Below, piece after piece: positions 1-6,976 of a stretch of 40,503 nt of DNA (positions are counted from its first letter, which is position 1; every line of letters begins with the position of its first letter). The stretch lies in NCBI RefSeq assembly GCF_018613755.1, contig NZ_JAGGPP010000030.1, forward strand, positions 1-40,503. Reading direction: 5' to 3'. Source of the stretch: Arthrobacter sp. ISL-72. GTDB taxonomy: Bacteria; Actinomycetota; Actinomycetes; Actinomycetales; Micrococcaceae. The position numbers and the translations under genes were made by a program. Under the pieces are notes generated by a model that was given only the letters and a program-made list of their open reading frames with translations, ran no database searches and was not told where the DNA came from.

Positions 1-309
1 GTGAAACGCCGTATCGGTGAGCCCGTACCCGCACGCGGCCTTCCAGCGCAGGTCGTACGTCAAAGCCTCCGCCGCTTCGCGGTCAGAAAGACCCTGCAAC
101 GCCTGCAGCACCAGCACCGATCCGATCACGGGTGCCGGAACTGAAGGGCGGCCCCGCCGTGACGGGAAGAGGTCCTCCATCATTGAATCGGGAAACAACC
201 GGCCCCGATGCCCGGCCAGAAAAGCGAACACACTGCCCGGAGCCAACAACTCCCCGGCCAGTGCCTCCACATCCAAATACCCGCGCTGCGCGTCCTCGCG
301 TCCCTGCAT
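1..309 (-). CDS. IS1182-type transposase, N-terminal part (runs off the left edge)
   Basis: The minus strand encodes 103 residues, from an ATG at 309-307 to the window edge with no stop. The opening MQGREDAQRGYLDVEALAG and the later segment RGRPSVPAPVIGSVLVLQ...GLSDREAAEAL...DLRWKAACG are typical of the N-terminal DUF772 domain of IS1182/IS5-like DDE transposases. The catalytic DDE part would lie left of the window. The frame stays open upstream to the TGA at 375-373, which is also the stop codon of the neighbouring permease, so a GTG at 327 is an alternative start. The gene reads in the same direction as the permease and directly after it, which suggests insertion into or at the permease 3' end. 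Whether the transposase is intact cannot be seen here. Confidence 0.85.
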   Translation of the reverse strand, partial: MQGREDAQRGYLDVEALAGELLAPGSVFAFLAGHRGRLFPDSMMEDLFPSRRGRPSVPAPVIGSVLVLQALQGLSDREAAEALTYDLRWKAACGYGLTDTAFH

Positions 310-372
310 AAGACCAGTCTTAACCACCAGCCGCGCCAGTCCAGCCGACGCGCCTTGACGCTCGCGATTAAT

Positions 373-1839
373 TCAGCAGGCTCCTAGGGTCCGCACGCGC
401 GTTTCCACTTTGATCTCCACCAGCACTCCGGCCAGGAAGATCACCGGGACGGCTGCCAGCAGTCCTGCGGCCGTTTCGGCGCTTCCGCCGATGAGGGAGG
501 TGAAGTTGCTGACCACCAGGTAGAGCACCCACGCCAGCAGCGCGGCGGCGAACACCGGTGCGATGAATGTCTGCCAGTGCTGCCCTGTCACGCGTTCCCG
601 GCGGAAATAGGCGACGACGGCGAGGGAACACAGCATGTACAGCACCAGCAGCGCCGCGACGGCCAGGCCGCTGAACCAGGAAAACAGGGTCAGCACCGGG
701 TCCAGTCCCAGTACGGCAAAGGGCGCCACAAGCAGGGCCGCGACCGCGGTCTGGATCCACGCCGCCGTGGCCGGGGCGCGGTGCCTGTTGGTCCGGGCCA
801 CGACGGCGGGCATGGAGCCGCGCAGTGCCAGCGAGTGGAGGTAGCGGTTGATGCCGTTGTGGAACGCGATGATGCCGGCCAACAGGGACGTCACCAGCAA
901 CACACCGGCAGTGACGCCGGCCCAGGGGCCGAACATCTCAACGATGGGGCCGATCACGAATGACGTTGCGTCGCCGGACTCGAGTGCCGCGCCCGCTGCC
1001 TCGACCACATGCGAGGGGCCGTAGAAGCTGACCAGCATCCAGGTGATGAAGGAGAAGAAGACGGCGATGATGCCCACGGAGAGATAAGTGGCCCGCGCAA
1101 CGGTCCGGTGCGGGTCCTTGGCTTCCGCGGAGTAGATGGCGGTCGATTCGAAGCCGAACATGGAGGCCACGGCGAACATGATGGCGACGCCGGGAGCTCC
1201 GCTGGCGATCGCTTCCGGCGCGAACGAGGCGGCTATGTTCAGGCCTTCGGGGCCGCCGCCCTTGAACAGGACGGAGAACCCGAACATCAGCAGGATGGCC
1301 ACTTCCAGGCCGACCAGCACGGCAAGGACGCGGGCGCCCAGCTCAATGTTCATCGATCCCAGGACCTGGACGCCGGCCATCGTGACGACGGCGAGCAGCC
1401 ACCACGGAACGGTTACGCCTGCGGAGGCCAGCAGGCCGGAGAAGGCGGCACCGTACAGTCCGTACATGGCAGCCTGCACAGTGCTGTAGGCCAGCAGGGC
1501 AAGCCACGCCGCACCGGCGCCGACTTTGCGGCCGAACGCCGCGGTGACATAGGCGTAAAAGGCGCCGTTGGTCTGGACCTTCCGGCTCATGGCCACAAAG
1601 CCGACAGCGAAGATGACAATGACGATGCCGACGACGAGGTAGGCCCCCGGGGCGCCGGCACCGTTGCCAAGCGCGGCAGCCAGGGGTGCTGCTCCGACGA
1701 TTCCGGTCAGCGGGGCCTGGGCCGACAGGACAAAAAACAGGATGCCCAGGACTCCGATGCTGCCTGCGCGCAGGGCAGTGGAGTGTTCCTGGCGGGAACC
1801 GGGTTCCGCGGTCCGGGATTCGGGATTCGAAATACTCAT
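373..1839 (-). CDS. APC-family amino acid/amine permease, C-terminus probably altered by IS insertion
   Basis: This 488-residue integral membrane protein has about 12 hydrophobic segments. The first starts near residue 25 (GVLGILFFVLSAQAPLTGI), and FGFESTAIYSAEAKDPHRTVARA in the middle is a hallmark of the APC amino acid-polyamine-organocation superfamily. Such proteins are proton- or sodium-coupled importers or antiporters in the cytoplasmic membrane. I chose the ATG at 1839 because AAGGA lies about six bases upstream; the in-frame ATG at 1860 and the longer frame lack this. It is the last gene of a minus-strand set with a flavin amine oxidase (143 bp upstream) and a cupin, so an amine or amino acid substrate is likely. 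The last residues, LGAC before the TGA, sit where the transposase region begins and may come from the insertion. The exact substrate is unknown. Confidence 0.88.
   Translation of the reverse strand: MSISNPESRTAEPGSRQEHSTALRAGSIGVLGILFFVLSAQAPLTGIVGAAPLAAALGNGAGAPGAYLVVGIVIVIFAVGFVAMSRKVQTNGAFYAYVTAAFGRKVGAGAAWLALLAYSTVQAAMYGLYGAAFSGLLASAGVTVPWWLLAVVTMAGVQVLGSMNIELGARVLAVLVGLEVAILLMFGFSVLFKGGGPEGLNIAASFAPEAIASGAPGVAIMFAVASMFGFESTAIYSAEAKDPHRTVARATYLSVGIIAVFFSFITWMLVSFYGPSHVVEAAGAALESGDATSFVIGPIVEMFGPWAGVTAGVLLVTSLLAGIIAFHNGINRYLHSLALRGSMPAVVARTNRHRAPATAAWIQTAVAALLVAPFAVLGLDPVLTLFSWFSGLAVAALLVLYMLCSLAVVAYFRRERVTGQHWQTFIAPVFAAALLAWVLYLVVSNFTSLIGGSAETAAGLLAAVPVIFLAGVLVEIKVETRVRTLGAC
383..388. other. 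CCTAGG palindrome near the permease/IS junction
   Basis: A six-base palindrome lies just inside the permease 3' end and about 75 bases from the transposase ATG. The insertion-sequence end should fall somewhere around 365-390. The other end is outside the window, so the terminal inverted repeat and any target duplication cannot be confirmed. Confidence 0.3.
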
Positions 1840-1982
1840 TGGATCCTTCTTAACGGTCATGAGTTCTGGAAAGTGCTGGGGAGGGTGCCTGCCAGTGGAT
1901 GATCGCACCGTTAAATCCAGCATGGCAGCCAGCCACGGATGCGCCTTGTCGGATAGCGCTCAGTTGTTGTGCGTGAGCGCAG

Positions 1983-3335
1983 TCACGCACGGGATGGCTC
2001 TTTTGCCAGCAGGGAAGCGGCGGCACACGCGGCCTCCATGCCGCTTTCAATTGCCCCGTCAATAAAGCCGCCCCACCCGTTGGCGATGTCGGAACCGGCA
2101 AAAAGGATCCGGCCATGGGCCGCCTGCAAAGCGGAAAGGTAGGCGGACAGGAAGCCGGTGCGGTGCATGGGCCAGGTTTCACCGGACAGCGGATCCGCCA
2201 CCCAGTTGTGGCTGGCCACGTCCACCACTTCGACGCCGGGCACCAGCCGGGTGAGCTGCGCCTGGACGGCCGCCGGGTCCTCAACGTCAATCTTTGACGC
2301 ATCCGGACCGAACCCGACGGCGATCGTGTCGCCGTCGAGCGCGTACTCAACCTGGAAGAAATTGAGGGGCCAGTCGGCGCCGCCCAGCGCCACGAACGGG
2401 GCGTGTTCGCCGCGGATCTTGAACCAGACCTTGGCTCCCTTGGCGACCTGGCCGAGGGCGCAGCCTTCGGTCTTGGCCCCCGGCAGGGGTGGTTCGAAGC
2501 TCACGGTTTCCATGGCATGGAGCGGAACCGTGACGATCGCTGTTCGGGCGCGGACCGTCCGGCCGTCGGTGCTTTTGATGTTCACTGAATTGTCCGCCAT
2601 GACGGAGTCATCCGCCATGGTATCCACGGTGAAGCCGTAATCGATGCTCGCCTTCGAGTCCGCAAGGATTGCTGCGGCCAGGGCGGCAGTGCCTCCCACG
2701 ATTTTGTAGGTGGCGCAGGCTTCGAAGTTCACGGCCCAGTCTCCGTTGGTCAGGGCAACCCAGCGGAGGGCCTGGGTCAGGGCCGCGTTTTCCAGCGGAC
2801 CGTTGAAGTTCAAAGCCCAGAAGGACTCGAGGACGTCCCGCTGCCCGCCAGCCGGAAACTGTTCACGGATCCGGTCCTGGACGGAAACGTGGTCGATCGC
2901 CTTAAACCCGTCGCGGGCCAGCGGTCTGAAGGGCTCCGGAAAGTACTTCCGGGAGTCCCGGACGAACTCCTCATTGGACTGGCCTATGAGCCCGAGCAAC
3001 TCATCGGGCCCGCCCTCGTGCCGGCTGCCTTCCGCCCACCAGAACGCGCGTTCCGGCTCAGGGCTGGGCGTAGTGTCCAGTCCGTAGCGCTTCAGCTCCG
3101 CCCAGACATACGGCTGGGTCCAGTGCACCCAGGTGCCGCCGATTTCGAGGTCCCGGCCAAGCCGGTGATCCAACCACGTCCGCCCGCCGATCCGGTCCCG
3201 CGCCTCCACGATATGGACCGCCAGGCCCTGCCTGCTGAGTTCGCGGGCTGCGGTGAGTCCGGCGAAGCCGGCACCCACCACGACGACGTCATACAGTTCG
3301 TGTTCCATCGTGTCGTGTTCCATCGTGTGATCCAT
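1983..3335 (-). CDS. flavin monoamine oxidase (FAD-dependent amine oxidase)
   Basis: A 450-residue FAD amine oxidase. The dinucleotide-binding motif GAGFAG is at residues 21-26, followed by the ribose-binding Glu44 in VEARDRIGGRT and GGTWVHW. The C-terminal FAD segment FAGSDIANGWGGFIDGAIESG closes the fold. The family oxidises primary or secondary amines to aldehydes with release of hydrogen peroxide and ammonia. No signal peptide is seen, so it should be cytoplasmic. It lies nine bases after a cupin gene and upstream of an APC permease, under the promoter shared with a TetR gene. The substrate is not evident; tyramine, phenylethylamine, dopamine or putrescine are all possible. The 5' end carries two 15-bp tandem units (3326-3297, 14/15 identical) that give MEHDT-MEHEL and three in-frame ATGs. 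I kept the first, which has AAGG about seven bases upstream. Confidence 0.9.
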   Translation of the reverse strand: MDHTMEHDTMEHELYDVVVVGAGFAGLTAARELSRQGLAVHIVEARDRIGGRTWLDHRLGRDLEIGGTWVHWTQPYVWAELKRYGLDTTPSPEPERAFWWAEGSRHEGGPDELLGLIGQSNEEFVRDSRKYFPEPFRPLARDGFKAIDHVSVQDRIREQFPAGGQRDVLESFWALNFNGPLENAALTQALRWVALTNGDWAVNFEACATYKIVGGTAALAAAILADSKASIDYGFTVDTMADDSVMADNSVNIKSTDGRTVRARTAIVTVPLHAMETVSFEPPLPGAKTEGCALGQVAKGAKVWFKIRGEHAPFVALGGADWPLNFFQVEYALDGDTIAVGFGPDASKIDVEDPAAVQAQLTRLVPGVEVVDVASHNWVADPLSGETWPMHRTGFLSAYLSALQAAHGRILFAGSDIANGWGGFIDGAIESGMEAACAAASLLAKEPSRA

Positions 3336-3344
3336 TGCGGGCCC

Positions 3345-3689
3345 TTAGGAGTACACAAAGAATTCGACGGTGGGCGCGAGGACGGCCCACCTGGTGCGGG
3401 CGCCCTTATTGAAGGAAGCGGCGCCGCCTGGGTTGAGATCGAAAGTATCGCCGTCCTCCACTTCGATGCGCAGGTGCCCTTCGACGATGGAGATGGTTTC
3501 GTCAGCGTGGATCACCAGCTCAAACGGCTCGGGTGCCTCTGCCGGCGTTACATGCCAGTAGCCGCAGGCGAGGGCCGGGCGGTTGCCCTCTCCGAAGCGG
3601 CGGACCCACTGCACCTGGCCAAGTTCGAAGGGTTCGTTCTTGGACGGATCGAGGGCGGATGAGGTGGTGAAGGCAATGGTTTCTGACAT
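3345..3689 (-). CDS. small cupin-domain protein (DUF861-like)
   Basis: A 114-residue single-cupin protein starting MSETIAFTTSSALDPSKNEP. The motifs YWHVTPAEAPEPFELVIHADETISIVEG and FDLNPGGAASFNKGARTRW fit the two conserved cupin boxes of the EutQ-like/DUF861 group. The usual metal-binding histidines are only partly present, so it may bind a small molecule rather than catalyse. The ATG at 3689 has GGAG six bases upstream. It is the first gene of the amine-oxidase operon, nine bases before the oxidase. Similar cupins commonly accompany amine oxidase and aldehyde dehydrogenase genes, but I cannot name a reaction. The long open frame upstream of this ATG antisense to the TetR gene is a shadow. 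Confidence 0.85.
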   Translation of the reverse strand: MSETIAFTTSSALDPSKNEPFELGQVQWVRRFGEGNRPALACGYWHVTPAEAPEPFELVIHADETISIVEGHLRIEVEDGDTFDLNPGGAASFNKGARTRWAVLAPTVEFFVYS

Positions 3690-3762
3690 TTTGGCTCCAG
3701 ATGTTGAGGCTGACGATGTTGTGAGGGGACGTGCCGGGTTCCCGGATGAGCCTCTGAATGAG

Positions 3763-3783
3763 GCGGAGAGGCGGAGAGGCGGA
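3763..3783. repeat. short tandem repeat, 8-bp unit GGCGGAGA
   Basis: Nearly three direct copies of an eight-base unit lie in the leader between the cupin start and the divergent promoter. On the minus strand it would be a C/T-rich stretch of the operon leader. No function can be assigned. Confidence 0.6.
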
Positions 3784-3818
3784 GCGGCTGCAAAGTGAGA
3801 CGCATCACGCTTGGATAG

Positions 3819-3847
3819 ATCTAAGCAAGTGCTTAGTTTTAAGTCAA
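3819..3847 (-). promoter_or_regulatory. promoter of the amine-catabolism operon
   Basis: On the minus strand TTGACT (3847-3842) is followed after 17 bases by TTAGAT (3824-3819). The -35 box is near perfect and the -10 is weak (3 of 6). The 16-bp palindrome at 3821-3836 overlaps the spacer and -10, so a bound TetR would block it. Confidence 0.55.
3821..3836. promoter_or_regulatory. TetR-type operator palindrome CTAAGCA-AG-TGCTTAG
   Basis: A perfect inverted repeat with seven-base arms and a two-base centre lies between the divergent cupin/oxidase/permease set and the TetR gene. It falls inside the spacer and just touches the -10 of the minus-strand promoter, the expected place for repression. 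The size and symmetry suit a TetR dimer; the partner is inferred from adjacency. Confidence 0.7.
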
Positions 3848-3875
3848 GAGCTCCTGAGCTTTCTGGGCCACTGGC

Positions 3876-3888
3876 TAGACTCGGTTCA
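3876..3888 (+). promoter_or_regulatory. putative -10 of a leaderless TetR transcript
   Basis: TAGACT at 3876-3881 lies seven bases before the A of the TetR ATG at 3888, and there is no Shine-Dalgarno sequence in front of that ATG. The -35 is weak. This arrangement would place the transcription start at or very near the start codon. Confidence 0.4.
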
Positions 3889-4478
3889 TGAAGACACCCG
3901 TTCCTGTCCCGCCGTCGAAATACGGGACCGGCAAGGAGGCGCTGCTTCGCGCCGCCGTTGAGGTGGTGGCGGCCAAAGGCCTCCGTGGCCTCACGTACCG
4001 CTCGGTGGCGGAAGCCGCCGGCGTCAACAACACGCTCGTGGCCCACCACTTCGGCTCGCGGGACGCCTTGATTGCCGCGGCCCTGGACTGGGCTGCCGAA
4101 CAGTCCATCAGTGCATCCAAGCTCCGTGAGGCCGCGGCCCTGGGCCATTCCTTCACGGAGTCGCTCCTGGATCTGCTGCTCGCCGAACCTGAGCTGCAGG
4201 TCTTCCAATACGAGATGATCCTTGAGGCGCGGCGGCGCCCGGAACTCGCGGGAGCGGTCTCTGCCCTCTATGAGAACTACGTCAGTGCCCTGGCCGAAGG
4301 CCTCGCCGCCTCCGGGCTGAACCGGAATGTAGAGGTGGTTGCGCGGACGCTCTTTGCTTCCTTGGACGGTCTGGTCCTTCAGTACCTGGCAGGCGTGGAC
4401 CGTGCCCTCATTGCGGCTTCGCTTGAGGAAGTCCACGCCGTCCTGCTCTTCCGGATCGGGGCAGGCACGCAGAGTTAG
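3888..4478 (+). CDS. TetR-family transcriptional regulator
   Basis: A 196-residue protein with an N-terminal TetR helix-turn-helix at about residues 36-57 (LTYRSVAEAAGVNNTLVAHHFGSRDAL) and an alpha-helical C-terminal ligand domain of usual length. It is divergent from the cupin, amine oxidase and permease genes, with a perfect 16-bp palindrome in the shared promoter, so it most likely represses that operon and perhaps itself. Its ligand is probably the amine or its aldehyde, by inference. The ATG at 3888 has no Shine-Dalgarno sequence but sits seven bases after a -10-like TAGACT, so a leaderless mRNA is likely. The aldehyde dehydrogenase at 4670 follows on the same strand after 191 bases and may belong to the same pathway. 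Confidence 0.88.
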   Translation: MKTPVPVPPSKYGTGKEALLRAAVEVVAAKGLRGLTYRSVAEAAGVNNTLVAHHFGSRDALIAAALDWAAEQSISASKLREAAALGHSFTESLLDLLLAEPELQVFQYEMILEARRRPELAGAVSALYENYVSALAEGLAASGLNRNVEVVARTLFASLDGLVLQYLAGVDRALIAASLEEVHAVLLFRIGAGTQS

Positions 4479-4669
4479 GCAACGGGCAGGGACGCAGCGG
4501 CACAGCCCTGGTTGAACAGCCGGAGTAGGCGCCGTTCCCGCATCTGTTCGCCTGGCGTCAAGGGGCGTTCGCGGAAAGACAAGACACTTCAAAGGACGGC
4601 CGGGCAGACTCGAGGAATAGCTCAGGCCGCGCTGGCCGTGCGCATCGCCAACTCGAAGTGGAGTACTCC

Positions 4670-6079
4670 TTGGAAACTTACGACGCCCTCCTGGCCTCGA
4701 TCACCCCGGACGCCGGCGAGACCCGGACCATCATTGACCCCGCCACCGGCACCCCTGTGGGCGAAGCCCCGGTCCACACCGTTGAGGACCTCGAAGCCAC
4801 GGTGGCCGCTGCCGTCGCAGCCCAGCCAGCCTGGGCTGCCCTGGGCCACGAGGCCCGGTCCGCCGTGCTGCTCAAGGCAGCCGACGCCGTCGAACGCTCT
4901 GCCGAAGAGCTCGCCCGGCTGCTCTCCCGCGAGCAGGGCAAGCCGCTCAACGGCCCGAACGCCCGCTTTGAAGTCGGCGCCTGTGTCGCGTGGATCCGGG
5001 CCGCCGCTACCACGCCGCTGGAACCGGAAACCGTGGTGGACGACGGCGAAACCTACGCCGAACTGCACTACCGGCCCATCGGCGTCGTGGGTGCGATCGG
5101 CCCGTGGAACTGGCCCATGATGATCACCATCTGGCAGATCGCCCCCGCCCTTCGGATGGGCAACGCCGTCGTGGTGAAGCCCTCCAAGATGACGCCGCTG
5201 TCCGTGCTCGCGCTGGCCAAGGTCCTGAACGAGGAACTCCCCGAAGGGCTGCTGTCCGTGGTCTCCGGCGACCGTGCCGTGGGAGCCCGGCTGGCCGAAC
5301 ACCCGGCCATCGGCAAGGTCATGTTCACCGGCTCCACCGACGCGGGCCGTTCGATCATCAAGTCCTCGGCGGCCACCGTCAAGCGGCTCACCCTGGAGCT
5401 GGGCGGCAACGACGCCGGCATCGTCCTGCCCGACGCCGACCCCAAAGCCATCGCCCAGGACCTCTTCTGGGGCGCCTTCATCAACACCGGCCAGACCTGT
5501 GCCGCCCTCAAACGCCTCTACGTCCACGACGACATCTACGACTCCGTCTGCGAGGAACTCACTGCCGTGGCCGCCGCGATGCCGATGGGCGTCGGCCTGG
5601 ACGAGAACAATGTCCTCGGCCCGTTGCAGAACCGGTCGCAGTACGACATCGTGGCCCGACTGGTCGAGTCCGCCAGGGAGTCCGGCGCCCGCATCCTGCT
5701 CGGCGGCAACCCGGACACCGACCAGCCCGGCCACTTCTACCCCGCCACCCTGGTCGCCGACATCGACAACGACAACCCCCTCGTGGCGGAGGAACAGTTC
5801 GGCCCGGCCCTGCCGATCATCCGCTACAGCACCGTGGACGAGGCGGTCGAGTACGCCAACGGGCTCGACGTCGGACTCGGCGCCTCCGTCTGGTCCTCCG
5901 ACCTCCCGGCAGCCCGCAAGGTCGCAGCCCGAATCCAGGCCGGAACCGTCTGGATCAACAAGCACGGCGCGGTGGATCCCCGCGTACCCTTCGGCGGTGC
6001 GAAGCAGTCCGGCTACGGCCTGGAATTCGGCGTCGAAGGCCTGAAGGCGGTCGGTGTCCCGCAGGTCATCAACGGCTGA
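4670..6079 (+). CDS. aldehyde dehydrogenase (NAD(P)+-dependent), probably amine-derived aldehydes
   Basis: A 469-residue aldehyde dehydrogenase. It has the conserved PWNWP segment, the general-base Glu in LTLELGGND (residue 243) and the catalytic Cys in NTGQTCAALKR (residue 277), and ends with the usual PFGGAKQSGYG motif. It oxidises an aldehyde to a carboxylate in the cytoplasm. I chose the TTG at 4670 because GGAG lies six bases in front of it; the in-frame GTG at 4658 has no ribosome site. It follows the TetR regulator and faces the amine oxidase operon, so it probably removes the aldehyde made by the oxidase. The substrate could be an aryl acetaldehyde or an aminoaldehyde. The gene is convergent with nagB, with a 65-bp palindromic repeat between them. 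Confidence 0.88.
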   Translation: METYDALLASITPDAGETRTIIDPATGTPVGEAPVHTVEDLEATVAAAVAAQPAWAALGHEARSAVLLKAADAVERSAEELARLLSREQGKPLNGPNARFEVGACVAWIRAAATTPLEPETVVDDGETYAELHYRPIGVVGAIGPWNWPMMITIWQIAPALRMGNAVVVKPSKMTPLSVLALAKVLNEELPEGLLSVVSGDRAVGARLAEHPAIGKVMFTGSTDAGRSIIKSSAATVKRLTLELGGNDAGIVLPDADPKAIAQDLFWGAFINTGQTCAALKRLYVHDDIYDSVCEELTAVAAAMPMGVGLDENNVLGPLQNRSQYDIVARLVESARESGARILLGGNPDTDQPGHFYPATLVADIDNDNPLVAEEQFGPALPIIRYSTVDEAVEYANGLDVGLGASVWSSDLPAARKVAARIQAGTVWINKHGAVDPRVPFGGAKQSGYGLEFGVEGLKAVGVPQVING

Positions 6080-6084
6080 CGCGG

Positions 6085-6155
6085 CTAGGAGTTTTTGTCC
6101 AGATGGAGGGACTTTGGGGACGATTAGCGCCCATTATCTGGACAAAAACACCTAG
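6085..6155. repeat. palindromic intergenic repeat, copy 1
   Basis: Twenty-base arms (6085-6104 and 6136-6155) pair with one mismatch around a 31-base centre. The arm core is GTTTTTGTCCAGAT. The inner 65 bases correspond, in inverted orientation, to the element at 39376-39440 (my hand count is 53 of 65 identical, same length). Copy 1 lies exactly between the convergent aldehyde dehydrogenase and nagB stops (16 bases may act as spacer), so the hairpin may help end both transcripts. It has no coding potential and resembles a REP- or MITE-like dispersed element. Confidence 0.85.
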
Positions 6156-6157
6156 GG

Positions 6158-6976
6158 CTAGCTTTGTCGGGCCTGGGCCTGCTGGAGCCAGGGCCGGGTC
6201 GGCGTCTGGCCCAGCTGGTCGTTGAAGTCCTGGGCGTCGCGGTAGTACTCCAGCAGGCTCAGGCGTGACGCGGCCGCGGGGTCCAGGATGACGACGGCCC
6301 GGCGGTGCATCTGCAGCACCGACGCAGGGCAGTGCGCTCTGACCGGGCCCTCCACCATGGCCTGGACTGCGTCGGCCTTGTTCTCCCCCATGGCCACGAG
6401 CACCGCAAGCTTGGCCTCGCGGATGGTCCCCAGCCCCTGAGTGAGGCACAGCCGGGGAACGTCGCCGTCGGGAAAGAACCGCGCGTTGTCCGCGCGGGTG
6501 GCTCCCGCCAGCGTCTTCACCCTGGTGCGGGAGGCAAGGGACGACGTCGGCTCGTTGAACCCTATGTGCCCGTTCGCTCCGATGCCGAGGATCTGGATGT
6601 CCACCCCGCCGGCCGCCGTGATGGCGCCGTCGTAGCGGTCCGCTTCCCCAATGAGGTCAGGCGCATCCCCCTGCGGGGTGATGAGCTGCTCCAGCGGCAG
6701 GTCCACATGATCGGCGAATTCCCGCCGGATGGTGGAGTAGTAGCTCTGTTCATGCTCCGGCGGCAGCCCGGCATATTCGTCCAGGGTGAAGGCGGTCACC
6801 CGGCTGAAGCTCAGGTCCTCCTCCCGGTGCCGCCGGATAAGTTCCTGGTACGTGGATTTCGGTGACCCTCCGGTGGCCAGTCCCAGGACGGCCGGTCCCT
6901 GCCGGACCCGGGCGTCGATGATGTCGGCCGCCCTGCCCCCTACGTGTTCCGCGGACTCACACAGAATGATCTGCAC
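6158..6976 (-). CDS. nagB: glucosamine-6-phosphate deaminase
   Basis: A 272-residue NagB. ATGGSPKSTY near residues 35-43, TLDEYAGL with the catalytic Asp66, and GIGANGHIGFNEP at residues 131-143 with His137 are diagnostic. It converts glucosamine 6-phosphate to fructose 6-phosphate and ammonia, the last step of N-acetylglucosamine use before glycolysis. The start is a GTG at 6976, inside the 3' end of nagA (20-base overlap), so the two are translationally coupled. It is the third gene of the minus-strand EIIC-nagA-nagB operon controlled from the dre-like site at 9607. The stop codon ends two bases from the palindromic repeat. Confidence 0.95.
   Translation of the reverse strand: MQIILCESAEHVGGRAADIIDARVRQGPAVLGLATGGSPKSTYQELIRRHREEDLSFSRVTAFTLDEYAGLPPEHEQSYYSTIRREFADHVDLPLEQLITPQGDAPDLIGEADRYDGAITAAGGVDIQILGIGANGHIGFNEPTSSLASRTRVKTLAGATRADNARFFPDGDVPRLCLTQGLGTIREAKLAVLVAMGENKADAVQAMVEGPVRAHCPASVLQMHRRAVVILDPAAASRLSLLEYYRDAQDFNDQLGQTPTRPWLQQAQARQS

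Noticed and set aside
1725..1740. GGACAAAAAAC resembling a half of the 65-bp palindromic repeat
   Set aside because: Lies inside permease coding sequence with no partner arm.
4622..5965. 447-codon minus-strand frame across the aldehyde dehydrogenase
   Set aside because: Antisense shadow; Gly/Val/Asp-rich with no domain.
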